This document shows, piece after piece, positions 1 to 6,393 of a stretch of DNA of 12,267 bases. The stretch spans positions 1 through 12,267 of the forward strand of contig DSDX01000228.1 in NCBI GenBank assembly GCA_011048485.1. The letters run 5' to 3'. Within the stretch, counting starts at the first letter, position 1, and each line of letters begins with the position of its first letter. The notes under the pieces were generated by a model. That model saw only the letters and a list, made by a program, of their open reading frames with translations. It was not told where the DNA came from and did no database searches. Position numbers and translations under genes: made by a program. Source of the DNA: Candidatus Aminicenantota bacterium. Lineage in GTDB: Bacteria; Acidobacteriota; Aminicenantia; Aminicenantales; Saccharicenantaceae.

Positions 1-38
1 AGCACGTCCTGGGCGTGGGCAGCGAAACGATGTACTGA
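1..38 (+). CDS. 3' end of an upstream gene, product not recognisable
   Basis: The only frame that ends naturally before the next ribosome binding site is frame 3, which reads HVLGVGSETMY and then TGA at 36-38. The next gene's Shine-Dalgarno overlaps the last base of this stop and its start lies 10 bp further on, so the two would be cotranscribed. In related loci a NuoE/HydC-type [2Fe-2S] protein or a small ferredoxin often precedes a NuoF-type gene, but eleven residues are too few to assign a family and these do not look like a typical NuoE C-terminus. That this is coding is an inference from spacing. Confidence 0.45.
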   Translation, partial: HVLGVGSETMY

Positions 39-44
39 GGGAGG
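38..44 (+). promoter_or_regulatory. Ribosome binding site supporting a TTG start
   Basis: AGGGAGG lies four bases upstream of TTG at 49. The spacing is slightly short, but this is the only good purine-rich element. The next in-frame ATG, at codon 93, would remove the whole N-terminal [2Fe-2S] domain, whose cysteines are intact, so the TTG start is preferred. Confidence 0.6.
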
Positions 45-48
45 CCCC

Positions 49-3000
49 TTGAAACAATACCGAGCTCACTTATTGGTCTGCGCCGGAACGGGCTGCGTTT
101 CCAGCGGGTCCTTCAAGATCAAGGAAGCCCTCGAGAAGGAGATCCGGAAGAGGGGCCTCCAGGACGAGGTCCAGGTCATCGCCACGGGCTGCAACGGCTT
201 CTGCGAGCGGGGCCCCATCGTCATGGTCCAGCCGGACGGCGTTTTCTACCAGCTTCTCAAGGTCGAGGATGTGCCGAGGCTGGTCGAGGAGCATCTCCTC
301 AAGGGCCGGCCGGTCAAGAAGCTCATGTACGTCCCTCCGGCCGAGGACAAGCCCGTCCCCAAGATGAAGGACATCGAGTTCTTCAAGCACCAGCGCCTTA
401 TCGTCCTCCGCAACCGCGGCCGGATCGACCCGGAGAGGATCGACGAGTACATCGCCTTCGAAGGCTACGAGGCCCTGGGCAAGGCCCTGGCCGAGATGAC
501 CCCCAAGCAGATCATCGACGAGGTCTCGGCCTCGGGGCTGCGCGGCCGCGGCGGAGGGGGCTTCCCCACGGGCCGGAAATGGGCGGCCTGCGCGGGCGAG
601 AAGCGCTCTCCCAAGTATCTCATCTGCAACGGCGACGAGGGCGACCCTGGCGCCTTCATGGACAGGTCCGTCCTCGAAGCCGACCCGCACGCGGTCCTCG
701 AAGGCATGGTCATCGGAGCCAAGGCCATCGGCGCCGCCAAGGGCTACATCTACATCCGCCACGAATACCCCCTGGCCATCAAGCGCGTCAGGATCGCCAT
801 CGACCAGGCGCGCGCCTACGGCCTGCTCGGGGCCGACATCCTGGGCACGGGCTTCGATTTCGATGTCGAGATCGTCGAGGGCGCCGGAGCGTTCGTCTCC
901 GGGGAGGAGACGGCCCTGATCGCCTCGGTCGAGGGCCAGATCGCCATGCCCCGGCAGAGGCCGCCGTATCCGGCCCGGAAGGGGCTGTGGGGACATCCCA
1001 CGGTCATCAACAACGTCGAGACTTGGGCGACCATCCCCAACATCATCCGCCGGGGATCCGCCTGGTTCTCGTCCCTGGGCACGGACACGAGCAAGGGGAC
1101 CAAGATCTTCTCGCTCGTCGGCAAGATCGCCAACACGGGCCTGGTCGAGGTGCCCATGGGCATCTCGCTGCGCGAGATCGTCTACGGCATCGGCGGCGGC
1201 ATCCCCGGCGGGAGGGCCTTCAAGGCCGTCCAGATCGGGGGCCCCTCGGGCGGGTGCATCCCGGCCCAGCTCCTGGACCTGCCGGTCGATTACGAGAGCC
1301 TGACGGCCGCGGGCGCCATGATGGGCTCCGGCGGCATGATCGTCATGGACGACAAGACCTGCATGGTCGACATCGCCAAGTACTTCCTCAACTTCCTCCG
1401 CGACGAGTCGTGCGGGAAGTGCGTCTCCTGCCGCGAGGGTACCCAGCGGATGTACGAGATCGTCGACAAGATCACCAAGGGCCAGGGGACCATGGAGGAC
1501 ATCGCGCTGCTCGAGGAGCTGGCCGTGGCGGTCAAGGACGCCTCCCTCTGCGCGCTCGGCCAGACGGCGGCCAACCCGGTCCTGTCCACGCTGCGGTATT
1601 TCCGGGCCGAGTACGAGAAGCACGTGCTCGAGAAGAGATGCCCGGCCATGGTCTGCAAGGAGATCGTCTCGGCCCCCTGCCAGTACATCTGTCCCATCGA
1701 CCAGGAGGCCTCGAGCTATATCGGGCTCATCGCCCAGAAGAAGTACGAGGAGGCCTTCCGGGTCATCCGCAAGGACAATCCCCTTCCGTCGGTCTGCGGC
1801 CGGGTCTGCAGCCGGGCCTGCGAATCCGTCTGCCGGGCGGGCGAGATCGGCGAGCCCATCGCCATCCGGGCCCTCAAGCGCTTCGTCCTGGACTGGGCCC
1901 GGGAGAAGGACCTGGGCAAGCCGGAGAAGCTCCCCGTCACCAGGGACCAGAAAGTGGCCATCGTGGGGGCCGGCCCGTCGGGCCTGGCCGCGGGCTACGA
2001 GCTCATCAAGAAGGGCTATCCGGTCAGGATCTTCGAGTCCCTGCCCGTCGCCGGCGGCATGCTCCGGGTGACCATCCCCGACCATCGTCTGCCCAAGGAC
2101 AGGCTTCAGGACGACCTGGACTACCTGGCCCAGTGCGGCCTGAACATCAAGACGAACATGACCCTGGGCAAGGATTTCAGCTTGGACGACCTCTTCCAGC
2201 AGGGCTACAAGGCCGTCTACCTGGCCACGGGCGCCCACAAGCCCCTGGAGATGGGCGTGCCCGGCGAGGAGGCCGAAGGCGTTCTCCAGGCCCTGGAGTA
2301 TCTCAAGGACCATCACCTCGGCATCCCCGTCGACCTCGGGGCCAAGGTCGTGGTCATCGGAGGCGGCAACTCGGCCGTCGACGCCGCCCGCGTGGCCTTC
2401 CGCGACAAGCGGGTCAAACAGGCGACCATCCTCTATCGCCGGACCCGGCGCGAGATGCCCGCCTATCCCGAGGAGGTCGACGCCGGGCTCGAAGAGGGCG
2501 TCAAGATCGAATACCTGACCGCCCCTGTCCGCATCCGCACGGACGACGAAGGCCGGGTCGTCGGCGTCGAATGCATCCGGATGAAGCTCGGCGAGAAGGA
2601 CGCCAGCGGCCGGGCCCGGCCCGTGCCCATCCCGGGATCGGAGTTCCAGGTCCCGGCCAATACGCTCATCTTGGCCATCAGCGAGAGGGCCTACACGCCC
2701 TATCTCAGGGAAAGCGACGGGCTGACCCTCTCGCCCGAGTGGGGCACGATCATCGTCGACCCGGCCAGCATGGCCACGACCCGCCCCGGCGTCTTCGCCG
2801 GAGGAGATGTCGTCTCGGGACCGAGCAGCGTCGTCGACGCGATCGCCGCGGGCAAGACCGCCGCCCGGTCGATCGAGGCCTTCCTGGAGGGGCGCCCGTT
2901 CGTCCGGGTCCACGAGGTCACCCGGCCGGCGGCCTACGTCCCGCCGGTCCAGCTGACCGAGGAGGAGGCCCGGAACACCAAGAGGGCCAAGATGCCCCAC

Positions 3001-3144
3001 CTGCCGCCCGGCAAGAGGAAATCCGGGCACGAGGAGATCGAGCTCGGCTTCACCAAGGAGCTGGCCGTCAAGGAAGCCCGGCGCTGCCTCCGCTGCGAGC
3101 TCGAGACCGAGGACGCCAAGAAAGCTCTGGGACGTGAAACATGA
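49..3144 (+). CDS. Fused NuoF/HydB-type NADH module and GltD/NfnB-type NADPH module flavoprotein
   Basis: This 1031-residue cytoplasmic electron-transfer protein combines modules that are usually separate subunits. Residues 1-95 form a thioredoxin-like [2Fe-2S] domain with C11, C16, C48 and C52. Residues about 110-525 are the NuoF/HydB core: the FMN-binding glycine loop GRGGGGFPTGRKW (166-178), GDEGDPGAFMDR (195-206), VSGEETALIASVEG (283-296), an SLBB-like stretch near 355-405, and a [4Fe-4S] site of C455, C458, C461 and C501. Residues 531-595 carry eight cysteines (531, 536, 544, 548, 583, 587, 591, 595) like the two-cluster N-terminal domain of GltD and NfnB. Then follow an FAD Rossmann motif VAIVGAGPSGLAAG (637-649), an NAD(P) motif VVVIGGGNSAVDAA (767-780) and the C-terminal FAD signature GVFAGGDVVSGPSS (914-927). 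The tail has CLRC (1013-1016). Two separate pyridine-nucleotide sites suggest NADH/NADPH/ferredoxin exchange, possibly bifurcating. The ATGA overlap with the next gene implies coupled translation. The domain calls are secure; the net reaction is inferred. Oddity: the usual GltD-type AIGQ segment reads AISERAYTPYL (876-886). Confidence 0.93.
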   Translation: MKQYRAHLLVCAGTGCVSSGSFKIKEALEKEIRKRGLQDEVQVIATGCNGFCERGPIVMVQPDGVFYQLLKVEDVPRLVEEHLLKGRPVKKLMYVPPAEDKPVPKMKDIEFFKHQRLIVLRNRGRIDPERIDEYIAFEGYEALGKALAEMTPKQIIDEVSASGLRGRGGGGFPTGRKWAACAGEKRSPKYLICNGDEGDPGAFMDRSVLEADPHAVLEGMVIGAKAIGAAKGYIYIRHEYPLAIKRVRIAIDQARAYGLLGADILGTGFDFDVEIVEGAGAFVSGEETALIASVEGQIAMPRQRPPYPARKGLWGHPTVINNVETWATIPNIIRRGSAWFSSLGTDTSKGTKIFSLVGKIANTGLVEVPMGISLREIVYGIGGGIPGGRAFKAVQIGGPSGGCIPAQLLDLPVDYESLTAAGAMMGSGGMIVMDDKTCMVDIAKYFLNFLRDESCGKCVSCREGTQRMYEIVDKITKGQGTMEDIALLEELAVAVKDASLCALGQTAANPVLSTLRYFRAEYEKHVLEKRCPAMVCKEIVSAPCQYICPIDQEASSYIGLIAQKKYEEAFRVIRKDNPLPSVCGRVCSRACESVCRAGEIGEPIAIRALKRFVLDWAREKDLGKPEKLPVTRDQKVAIVGAGPSGLAAGYELIKKGYPVRIFESLPVAGGMLRVTIPDHRLPKDRLQDDLDYLAQCGLNIKTNMTLGKDFSLDDLFQQGYKAVYLATGAHKPLEMGVPGEEAEGVLQALEYLKDHHLGIPVDLGAKVVVIGGGNSAVDAARVAFRDKRVKQATILYRRTRREMPAYPEEVDAGLEEGVKIEYLTAPVRIRTDDEGRVVGVECIRMKLGEKDASGRARPVPIPGSEFQVPANTLILAISERAYTPYLRESDGLTLSPEWGTIIVDPASMATTRPGVFAGGDVVSGPSSVVDAIAAGKTAARSIEAFLEGRPFVRVHEVTRPAAYVPPVQLTEEEARNTKRAKMPHLPPGKRKSGHEEIELGFTKELAVKEARRCLRCELETEDAKKALGRET

Positions 3145-3824
3145 TCGAATTCATCCTCAACGGCTTACGGGTCAAGGCGGAGGAGGGCTGGACCATCCTC
3201 GAGACGGCCAAGTTCTACGGCCTGGAGATCCCGACCCTCTGCCACCACGAGGGCCTGACGGAGTTCGGCGGCTGCCGGCTCTGCGTCGTCGAGATCGGAG
3301 AGCCCCCCAAGTCCAAGCTGGTGTCGTCCTGCACCTACCCGGCCGAGGAAGGGCTGGTCGTCCGGACCGACTCCAACAGGGTCTGGTCGGCGCGACGGAT
3401 GATGATCGAGCTCCTGCTCTCCGTCGCGCCGGGATCCAAGGTCCTCCAGGACCTGGCCTCGAAGTTCGGGGTCACCCAGGTCCGGTTCACCCCCCGCAAC
3501 GAGGAGTGCATCCTCTGCGGCCTGTGCACGCGGATCTGCGCCGAGCAGATGGACGCCCGGGCCATCGGCTTCCAGCAGCGGGGCCACAAGCGGAAGATCT
3601 CGACGCCCTTCGACATCCGCTCGGACGTTTGCCGGCTCTGCGGCGCCTGCATGTACATCTGCCCCGCCTGCCAGCTCCGCTGCCAGGGTCCCAACGCCGA
3701 GAGCCCGATTTGCAACGCCTGCCTGACCATGGAACCGACCTGCCTGGAGCATTACGACGATCTCCAGTGCTGGATGTACGACGCCGGCCGCTGCGGCACC
3801 TGCGTCCGGGACAAGAAATCCTAA
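3141..3824 (+). CDS. NuoG-N-terminus-like [2Fe-2S]/2[4Fe-4S] ferredoxin subunit with cysteine-rich tail
   Basis: This 227-residue soluble iron-sulfur protein resembles the N-terminal part of NuoG and of HydA-type hydrogenase subunits. Residues 1-75 are a plant-type [2Fe-2S] domain with C34, C45, C48 and C64. Residues 120-176 hold two [4Fe-4S] motifs: C123, C126, C129, C133 and C164, C167, C170, C174. The His-Cys3 cluster that usually lies between these in NuoG/HydA is absent, because residues 65-122 contain no cysteine. The last 51 residues contain eight further cysteines (177, 181, 191, 194, 201, 210, 218, 221), enough for one or two more clusters or a structural metal site. The ATG lies inside the stop of the preceding flavoprotein gene (ATGA), so the two are probably made stoichiometrically. 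The likely role is an electron wire between the flavoprotein and ferredoxin or the downstream FMN enzyme. The family is clear; the partner assignment is inferred. Confidence 0.9.
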   Translation: MIEFILNGLRVKAEEGWTILETAKFYGLEIPTLCHHEGLTEFGGCRLCVVEIGEPPKSKLVSSCTYPAEEGLVVRTDSNRVWSARRMMIELLLSVAPGSKVLQDLASKFGVTQVRFTPRNEECILCGLCTRICAEQMDARAIGFQQRGHKRKISTPFDIRSDVCRLCGACMYICPACQLRCQGPNAESPICNACLTMEPTCLEHYDDLQCWMYDAGRCGTCVRDKKS

Positions 3825-3832
3825 AGGACATC

Positions 3833-3839
3833 GAGGAGG
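3833..3839 (+). promoter_or_regulatory. Strong ribosome binding site of the glutamate-synthase-like gene
   Basis: GAGGAGG is seven bases upstream of ATG 3847, in the 22-bp gap after the ferredoxin gene. It is the strongest Shine-Dalgarno sequence in this operon, where the previous start relies on stop-start overlap. Confidence 0.75.
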
Positions 3840-3846
3840 TATCATC

Positions 3847-5430
3847 ATGCCGACCATGACAAAGCTCAATCGAAGCGCCGCCACCCTGACCAAGAACCGG
3901 ACGGAGGGTTCGATCAGCCCCTTCAGCGGGATGTGCGTGACCTGCGTCGACGGCTGCATCGGGATGTGCGAGATCGGGAAGTCCGCCTACCGCGGCCACG
4001 AGGTCCTCTATCCCCAGCCGTTCGGCATCATCACCGCGGCCTGCGAGAAGGACTATCCCGTCGACCTGTCCCATTTCAACATCATGGGCACCGCCAAGGG
4101 CGCCTACGGCGTCGCCGCCGACAGCGACAAGGCCACCTTCGAGAAGGTCACGACCGAGGTCAAGATCGGCCGGAATAAGGACCTCAAGCTCAAGCTCCCC
4201 TTCGTCATCTCGGGCATGGGCTCGACCAACGTCGCCAAGCAGAACTGGGCCGGGCTCGGCGGGGGGGCGGCCATCTCCGGGGTCATCCTGACGATCGGCG
4301 AGAACGTCTGCGGCATGGACGACGAGACCGAGCTCAAGAACGGCAAGGTCGTCCGCTCCCCGGACATGGAGTTCCGGATCAAGTCCTTCCGGGACTGGCA
4401 GGACGGCTACGGGGACGTCGTCGTCCAGGCCAACGTCGAGGACACCCGTTTGGGCACCCAGGAATACGCCATCCAGAAGCTCGGCGTCGAGACGGTCGAG
4501 CTCAAGTGGGGCCAGGGGGCCAAGGACATCGGCGGCGAGGTCAAGCTCAAGACCGTCAAGAAGGCCCAGGCCCTCAAGAAGAAGGGCTACATCGTCTTGC
4601 CCGATCCCGAGAACCCAAAGGTCATCGAGGCCTTCGAGAAGGGCAGCTTCAAGGAGTTCGAGCGCCATTCCCGCATGGGCATGGTCGACGAGGGCGAGTT
4701 CATGAAGCGGGTCGAGGAGCTGCGCCAGGCCGGGGCCAAGCGCGTCTTCCTCAAGACGGGCGCCTACCGGCCGGCCGACCTGGCCCGGGCGGTCAAGTAC
4801 GCCTCCAAGGCCAAGCTCGACCTGCTGACGGTCGACGGGGCCGGCGGCGGCACGGGCATGAGCCCCTGGCGCATGATGAACGAGTGGGGCCTCCCGGCCG
4901 TCGAGATGTGGTCTCTGACCTGGAAATTCGCCGACCAGCTGGCCAAGCAGGGCGAATACGTGCCCGACCTGGCCTTCGCCGGCGGCATCACCTTCGAGGA
5001 CCAGATCTTCAAGGCCCTGGCCCTCGGCGGGCCCTATGTCAAGCTGGCCGGCATGGCCCGCTCGCCCATGGCCGCGGCCATGGTCGGGAAGACCATCGGG
5101 GGCCGGATCGCCGACGGCCAGATCCCCGTCTACGTCGAGCGCTTCGGCAACAGCCGGGAGGAGATCTTCGTCACCGCGCCCGAGCTCAAGCAGCGCTTCG
5201 GCGACCGCTTCAAGGACCTTCCGGCCGGGGCCATCGGCGTCTACACGTACTTCGAGCGGCTGAGCCAGGGCCTCCGCCAGCTGATGGCCGGATCCCGCAA
5301 GTTCAATTTGAGCTTCATCAGCCGGGACGACATCGCCTCGATCACCAAGGAGGCCGCCGACATCAGCGGCATCCCGTTCATCACCGACATCGACAAGGAC
5401 GAGGTCCAGAAGATCCTCAAGGCCAAGTAA
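3847..5430 (+). CDS. Stand-alone FMN-binding glutamate-synthase-like protein (GltB2-type) with N-terminal Cys4 motif
   Basis: This 527-residue protein matches the FMN-binding (beta/alpha)8-barrel domain of glutamate synthase. Recognisable elements are a KWGQGAKDIGGEVKL loop (220-234), the flavin-binding DGAGGGTGMSPW (330-341), and AFAGGITFEDQIFKALALGG (376-395). There is no glutaminase (GATase2) domain, so ammonia could not be channelled from glutamine by this chain. The CxxxxxCxxxxC cysteine set of true glutamate synthase large subunits is also missing from the C-terminal half. Instead the N-terminus has C30, C33, C37 and C41 (CxxCxxxCxxxC), a likely [4Fe-4S] site. The only other cysteines are C66 and C155. 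It is the last gene of the redox operon, directly before a strong terminator, and follows a GltD-containing flavoprotein that could supply electrons. The substrate is uncertain: glutamate formation from 2-oxoglutarate is possible, but many GltB2-like proteins have unknown reactions. A start at the second ATG (codon 4) cannot be excluded. Confidence 0.88.
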   Translation: MPTMTKLNRSAATLTKNRTEGSISPFSGMCVTCVDGCIGMCEIGKSAYRGHEVLYPQPFGIITAACEKDYPVDLSHFNIMGTAKGAYGVAADSDKATFEKVTTEVKIGRNKDLKLKLPFVISGMGSTNVAKQNWAGLGGGAAISGVILTIGENVCGMDDETELKNGKVVRSPDMEFRIKSFRDWQDGYGDVVVQANVEDTRLGTQEYAIQKLGVETVELKWGQGAKDIGGEVKLKTVKKAQALKKKGYIVLPDPENPKVIEAFEKGSFKEFERHSRMGMVDEGEFMKRVEELRQAGAKRVFLKTGAYRPADLARAVKYASKAKLDLLTVDGAGGGTGMSPWRMMNEWGLPAVEMWSLTWKFADQLAKQGEYVPDLAFAGGITFEDQIFKALALGGPYVKLAGMARSPMAAAMVGKTIGGRIADGQIPVYVERFGNSREEIFVTAPELKQRFGDRFKDLPAGAIGVYTYFERLSQGLRQLMAGSRKFNLSFISRDDIASITKEAADISGIPFITDIDKDEVQKILKAK

Positions 5431-5457
5431 GCGGCCGCATTACGGATCGTTCTTTCG

Positions 5458-5490
5458 CGGGGGCCGGGTCTTCCCGGCCCCCGTTTTATT
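5458..5490 (+). terminator. Rho-independent terminator of the redox operon
   Basis: An uninterrupted 11-bp stem (5458-5468 with 5473-5483; core GGGGGCCGGG/CCCGGCCCCC) closes a four-base TCTT loop and is followed by TTTTATT. It begins 27 bases after the stop of the glutamate-synthase-like gene. It separates the redox operon from the signalling operon on the same strand. Confidence 0.9.
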
Positions 5491-5534
5491 GGTTCTTCTT
5501 CCATTTCCGGGATCCCTTTCTCCGGCCTTCCCAC

Positions 5535-5563
5535 TTTCCTTTGTCGGCTCCTGCCTATATAAT
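5535..5563 (+). promoter_or_regulatory. Candidate sigma70-type promoter of the signalling operon
   Basis: A perfect TATAAT (5558-5563) stands out in GC-rich DNA between the terminator and the first DRTGG gene. At a 17-bp spacing the -35 region reads TTTCCT (5535-5540), only three of six matches to TTGACA. The nearby TTGTCG (5541-5546) would give too short a spacer (11 bp). A weak -35 could mean dependence on an activator. Transcription would start near 5570, leaving a leader of about 30 bases. The remaining intergenic sequence (5491-5600) shows no riboswitch-like structure by eye. Confidence 0.55.
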
Positions 5564-5590
5564 GGTCTCGCGGCTGATAACGGCGCGGCG

Positions 5591-5595
5591 GGAGG
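5591..5595 (+). promoter_or_regulatory. Ribosome binding site of the first DRTGG gene
   Basis: GGAGG is five bases before ATG 5601. It fixes the start of this short gene even though the reading frame stays open far upstream into the glutamate-synthase-like gene. Confidence 0.7.
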
Positions 5596-5600
5596 CCCCA

Positions 5601-5957
5601 ATGATCGCTCTCAAGGACGTTCTGGCCCTTCTCGAAGGTGAGCTCCTCACCCCGGCCACGGACCCGGGGGCGGCCTTCCTGAAGGTCTTCGCCTCCGATC
5701 TCATGAGCGACGTCCTGAACTCGGCCGAGCCCGGCTCGCTCCTCCTGACCGGGCTGGCCAATGGCCACGTCGTCCGCACCTGCTCCGTGGCCGACCTGGC
5801 CGGCGTCGTCTTCGTCCAGGGCAAGCGGCCGGCGCCCGACGTCATCGCCGACGCCCTGACCAAGGGCATCCCCCTCATCGCCACGCGGATGACCATGTTC
5901 GAAGCCTGCTTGCGGATGGCCGGCACGGTCGAGGACGGAGGTCATGGCCACCGCTGA
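5601..5957 (+). CDS. DRTGG-domain protein, first copy
   Basis: This 118-residue single-domain protein is related to the DRTGG domain (named from a conserved motif), also found in phosphotransacetylases and near HPr-kinase-like proteins. Visible family features are the ASDLMSDVLNSAEPGSLLLTG block (31-51), a hydrophobic DLAGVVFVQGK strand (65-75) and the ALTKGIPLIATRMTMFEACLR end (85-105). It lacks the DRPVGGG-like segment found in the second copy of this operon, having LLTPATDPGAAF in the equivalent region. The domain is thought to bind ligands or support assembly, but its exact function is not established. The start is supported by a GGAGG five bases upstream. Its end overlaps the next gene by 14 bp. 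As the first gene after the promoter it is probably an integral part of the signalling module. No catalytic motif is visible. Confidence 0.82.
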   Translation: MIALKDVLALLEGELLTPATDPGAAFLKVFASDLMSDVLNSAEPGSLLLTGLANGHVVRTCSVADLAGVVFVQGKRPAPDVIADALTKGIPLIATRMTMFEACLRMAGTVEDGGHGHR

Positions 5958-6393
5958 GTCCGTCTACCACCGCGAGTTCCCCGTCCGGGGCGGGGATTTC
6001 GCCAAGGCCGGCTCCGTCGCCTGCGAGATCAAGGAGCTCCTCAAGGACCTTGGCCTCGCCCCCGCGGCGGTCCGGCGGACGGCCATCGTCGCCTACGAGG
6101 CGGAGATGAACGTCATCATGTACGCCCGGGAGGCCAAGATGGCCCTGACCGTCTCCCCCGAGGTGATCCGTCTCACCATCGACGACAGCGGGCCCGGCAT
6201 TCCCGACGTCGAGCTGGCCATGACCGAGGGCTACTCGACGGCGACGGCCGAGATGAGGGAGCTCGGATTCGGGGCCGGCATGGGCCTGCCGAACATCAAG
6301 AAGAACGCCGACGAATTCGCCATCGACTCGGAGGTCGGCCGGGGGACCCGCCTCGACGTCGTCATCCGAACGAACGGACATGTGACGCCATGA
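5944..6393 (+). CDS. RsbT/RsbW-like ATP-binding serine kinase (anti-sigma-factor type GHKL domain)
   Basis: This 149-residue single GHKL ATPase domain has an N-box with E52 and N56 (YEAEMNVIMYA), a G1 box DDSGPGIPD (80-88), a G2 box GFGAGMGLPNIKK (108-120) and GRGTRL (132-137). The trailing DEFAIDSE and the layout resemble RsbT and RsbW, kinases that phosphorylate serine on STAS-domain or anti-anti-sigma partners. No such partner and no sigma factor is in the window, so the target is unknown. The gene overlaps the first DRTGG gene by 14 bp. GGAGG at 5937-5941 is only two bases from the ATG, so the GAGG at 5931-5934 is the more usable ribosome site. The gene ends in an ATGA overlap with the H-cluster protein, which suggests that the sensor and kinase are made together. 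Confidence 0.88.
   Translation: MATAESVYHREFPVRGGDFAKAGSVACEIKELLKDLGLAPAAVRRTAIVAYEAEMNVIMYAREAKMALTVSPEVIRLTIDDSGPGIPDVELAMTEGYSTATAEMRELGFGAGMGLPNIKKNADEFAIDSEVGRGTRLDVVIRTNGHVTP

Noticed and set aside
70..3030. A 986-codon open frame on the minus strand across the flavoprotein gene, plus a long alternative plus-strand frame (579-3137)
   Set aside because: They arise from the GC-rich codon use of the true gene. The translations are low-complexity Gly/Arg/Asp-rich with no family motif, while the plus frame from 49 has intact cofactor motifs.
5431..5438. GCGGCCGC palindrome directly after the stop of the glutamate-synthase-like gene
   Set aside because: It is an 8-bp palindrome expected by chance in GC-rich DNA, without T-tract or repeat partner. 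The real terminator follows at 5458-5490.
5541..5546. TTGTCG as -35 element for the TATAAT at 5558
   Set aside because: The spacer would be 11 bp, too short for sigma70-type recognition.
4506..5600. Upstream extension of the first DRTGG frame into the glutamate-synthase-like gene
   Set aside because: The extension is a frame-shifted shadow of the FMN-barrel gene and crosses a terminator and promoter. The ATG at 5601 has a well-placed GGAGG and the family N-terminus.
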